From Pelagibacterium xiamenense (GTDB lineage: Bacteria > Pseudomonadota > Alphaproteobacteria > Rhizobiales > Devosiaceae): a stretch of 64,000 nucleotides of DNA. The notes under the pieces were generated by a model. It made no database searches. It had not been told where the DNA came from and saw only the letters and a list, made by a program, of their open reading frames with translations. Of the stretch, positions 62,101 through 64,000 are shown piece by piece. A program made the translations under genes and the position numbers. Position 1 is the stretch's first letter; the number at the start of each line of letters is the position of its first letter. Location of the stretch: contig NZ_JAJOYS010000001.1 in the NCBI RefSeq assembly GCF_021166475.1, positions 868,001 through 932,000 of the forward strand, in the 5' to 3' direction.

Positions 62101-63138
62101 CTACATTTCGGTGCCGGTTTCGCAATCGATCCCGATTGTCGAGGGGTCGTTGACTTCAAGCCCACGCTCTTCTGCGGCACAGGCTTCCATGATCACGACC
62201 GGCATCGAGTTGGCGCGGGCCTCCTCGCCATAGGACGGTGCGAACACGGCGCCGTTCGTCTCCGCGTATTCGCGAAGCGAATCGGAGTTCATGACATGCT
62301 CTTCCCAGATCTGGTTGACGGTCTCGACAACCTCGTCAGGAACGCCCTGCGGAATGAAAATGCCGAAATAGTCCGGAGCGATGGGGAACTCGGGCATCCA
62401 TTCGGTGATCGGCGGGATCGGATCGACACCTTCGATCGTCAGCGCCTGGTCCGAAAGGACAGCCAGCGGACGAAGGCGTCCGCCGCGGATGAGTTCGGCC
62501 TGTTCCACCGCAAGCTGGGTGGTGACCATGGCTTCTCCGCCAGCCGTCGCAATCGCGGCCGGCCCGCCGCCGTCATAGGTCACCATGCGGTATTCAAAAT
62601 CGCCCTCATGGCCGAGTCCGGCGATGGCCATGCCGCCCGACGAGGTGACCCCGGCGGTTGCGACCGTGATGGCGTTGCCGTGCTCGGACTGGAAGGCTTC
62701 AAGCAGCTCGCCGAAATCCGCAAACTCGCTGTCGGCCGGAACCGAGACCACCGGGACGTTGGCGACCGAAAGGTAAACGTGCCAATCGTCGATATTGGTG
62801 TCGGGCACGAGGCCGGTCACGGTATAGGTTGCGTTGTTGGCGATGGCGTTTGCCGTCCAGGTGTAACCGTCCTTCGGAGCGTTCAGCACTTCCTGGGTGC
62901 CCACCGCGCCCGAAGCGCCCGGCTGGTTGACGACGACGATCTCGGTGCCCAGCTGTTCAGCCAGGATCGGCGCGGTGACACGCGTCACCTGGTCGGTCGA
63001 CCCGCCTGCTCCCCAGGGAACGATGATGTTGATCGGGCGATCGGGTTGCCAGGAATAATCCTGTGCGAATGCCCCCGTCGCGGTGAGGGCAATGGTCGAG
63101 GCGGCTGCGGTAAGCGCAGCCTTGGTCAAAAGACGCAT
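62101..63138 (-). CDS. tctC: Tripartite tricarboxylate transporter substrate-binding protein (second system)
   Basis: A 345-residue protein from the ATG at 63138, with GAGGAAATC before it; the 41-residue upstream extension of the frame lacks a signal peptide. Signal peptide LLTKAALTAAASTIALTATG, then INIIVPWGAGGSTDQVTRVT and VNQPGASGAVGTQEVLN, the Bug/TctC ligand loops. First gene of the second tct operon. Substrate unknown. Confidence 0.93.
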   Translation of the reverse strand: MRLLTKAALTAAASTIALTATGAFAQDYSWQPDRPINIIVPWGAGGSTDQVTRVTAPILAEQLGTEIVVVNQPGASGAVGTQEVLNAPKDGYTWTANAIANNATYTVTGLVPDTNIDDWHVYLSVANVPVVSVPADSEFADFGELLEAFQSEHGNAITVATAGVTSSGGMAIAGLGHEGDFEYRMVTYDGGGPAAIATAGGEAMVTTQLAVEQAELIRGGRLRPLAVLSDQALTIEGVDPIPPITEWMPEFPIAPDYFGIFIPQGVPDEVVETVNQIWEEHVMNSDSLREYAETNGAVFAPSYGEEARANSMPVVIMEACAAEERGLEVNDPSTIGIDCETGTEM

Positions 63139-63235
63139 GATTTCCTCCCAAAAGTTCATGTCGCGCCACGGCGTCTCTGCGCGCAACGCTGGGACAGGAC
63201 TCTGACGATAGAGTAGAAGCCTGTCAAGAAGTAAG

Positions 63236-63245
63236 TAACTGGTTA
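63236..63245. promoter_or_regulatory. Candidate TetR operator before the second tct operon
   Basis: TAACTGGTTA is a perfect inverted repeat with a 2-base centre, flanked by AG and GTT, 98 bases before the tctC start. The context AAGTAACTGGTTAGTT is typical of TetR operators. The TetR genes at the operon end are the natural candidates. Confidence 0.45.
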
Positions 63246-63257
63246 GTTCCCTTCGTG

Positions 63258-64000
63258 TCACGGGGTGCCGGGCACGCGTTCGGCCTCCAGCACTCCGCGT
63301 ACATAGCCGATTGCCCGTGCCGCGCAGCCCGGACCGTCGGGGACATAAACGAAAGGCTCCATGGCAACCGCGCCACTATACCTGATTGCCGAAAGCCTTG
63401 CCATCAGCGGCGCGATATCGTCGCGTGCGGCGGGGTCGTCGGACTGCCCGGGGCCCTGCCGGTTGATGGCATTGAGCTGGACGTGAGCGAGCCTGCCGTT
63501 GGTCCAATAGCGCTCGGCAAGGGCGGCAAGCGGTTCGCTTTCCTCCTGCGCGGCGTGGCTGACATCCAGCATCAGTTTAAGCGCCGGTGCGCCCGCTTCC
63601 TCGATGATCGCTTCGGCCTGCTCCAACCGGTTGATGAAGTTGCATTCGGTCCTGTTGATGGCCTCGATGCAATAGGTGAGCCCACATGCCCCTGCATGTG
63701 CTCCCAGCGCCGCAAAGTGCGCGATGGCGATGGCCCGCTGGCGGACGGGATCGTCATCGAACCGCCTTTGGGCAGGTGAGCCGTGCACCAGCGTCTTGGC
63801 GCCAAGGCCGGCCGCCAGATCGACGATGCGCAAGAGCGCGTCGCGCGTTCTTTGTTGTGTCGGGCTGTCCAGAGCCGTGATCGACAGCCCTTTTGGCGCC
63901 ATCGCCAACCAGTGCAGGCTCGAGACGACAAGGCCGTGATCCTCGACGATCGCACGCGCGTCCGCTATGTCCCGTTGTGAGAGGGCCGTCGGGTCTTCGG
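63258..64000 (-). CDS. Sugar phosphate isomerase/epimerase-like TIM-barrel protein, N-terminal part missing
   Basis: The frame continues beyond the window edge, so only the C-terminal 245 or so residues are seen. Blocks such as GAKTLVHGSPAQRRF, CGLTYCIEAINRTECNFIN (Glu metal ligand), LKLMLDVSHAAQEES (Asp and His ligands) and YSGAVAMEPFVYVPDG fit the xylose-isomerase-like/AP-endonuclease 2 family that includes D-psicose and hydroxypyruvate isomerases. It lies upstream of the second tct operon, separated by the candidate operator. Confidence 0.86.
   Translation of the reverse strand, partial: EDPTALSQRDIADARAIVEDHGLVVSSLHWLAMAPKGLSITALDSPTQQRTRDALLRIVDLAAGLGAKTLVHGSPAQRRFDDDPVRQRAIAIAHFAALGAHAGACGLTYCIEAINRTECNFINRLEQAEAIIEEAGAPALKLMLDVSHAAQEESEPLAALAERYWTNGRLAHVQLNAINRQGPGQSDDPAARDDIAPLMARLSAIRYSGAVAMEPFVYVPDGPGCAARAIGYVRGVLEAERVPGTP

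Noticed and set aside
1-64000. CRISPR arrays
   Set aside because: No regularly spaced short repeats were seen.

Overview
The window is high-GC alphaproteobacterial chromosome, most likely from the order Hyphomicrobiales. The gene order murA - DUF2948 - hisD - UPF0262/phosphatase - infA - maf - yacG is the conserved rhizobial housekeeping cluster, and the large number of ABC and tripartite tricarboxylate (TTT) uptake systems resembles Devosia or Pelagibacterium. The genus is an inference from gene content only. No rRNA or CRISPR array is present. Two tRNA genes are seen, tRNA-Thr(GGT) and tRNA-Phe(GAA).

Region 1 (1-9412) is core chromosome. It holds the end of tex, a membrane protein, a lipoprotein, rlpA, tRNA-Thr, a 55-residue gene in front of murA, then murA, DUF2948, hisD, a UPF0262 plus low-molecular-weight phosphatase fusion, infA, maf, yacG and tRNA-Phe.

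Region 2 (9368-31394) is a genomic island of about 22 kb inserted at the 3' end of tRNA-Phe. The last 45 bases of that tRNA plus 2 more are repeated exactly at 31348-31394, giving a 47-bp attL/attR pair, and a tyrosine integrase lies near the right end. The left half is defence-like cargo: an ImmA-type protease with its HTH partner; a DUF2188 - ubiquitin-like - E1-like - DUF6527 operon; and a four-gene operon of SNF2 helicase, beta-class adenine methyltransferase, single-pass membrane protein and DEAD/DEAH helicase-nuclease. The right half holds small regulators, two antitoxins without toxins, two AlpA-like proteins around a primase-polymerase/ATPase, the integrase, and a TIR-like effector next to attR. 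The ubiquitin-like cassette has an E1 but no recognisable E2 or deubiquitinase, and is the best candidate for an under-described system.

Region 3 (31426-37877) is a TctD/TctE-like two-component operon with its own periplasmic binding protein, divergent from a complete tctCBA transporter.

Region 4 (37951-52195) is a catabolic locus. A leftward operon (RidA, RpiR regulator, dehydrogenase, GH20 hexosaminidase, M81 peptidase) and a rightward operon (NTF2-like protein, second M81 peptidase, D-threonine-aldolase/D-serine-dehydratase-like enzyme) diverge from one promoter region. A leftward Gfo/Idh plus sugar ABC transporter operon lies next to them. A similar AT-rich motif occurs before both leftward operons and suggests shared control by the RpiR protein.

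Region 5 (52529-57382) is an osmoregulated periplasmic glucan operon (opgG/D, a 59-residue ORF, opgH, opgC). Region 6 (57461-64000) holds a DUF4432 sugar-epimerase-like protein, two convergent paralogous TetR regulators, a second tctCBA operon, and a truncated TIM-barrel isomerase at the window edge.
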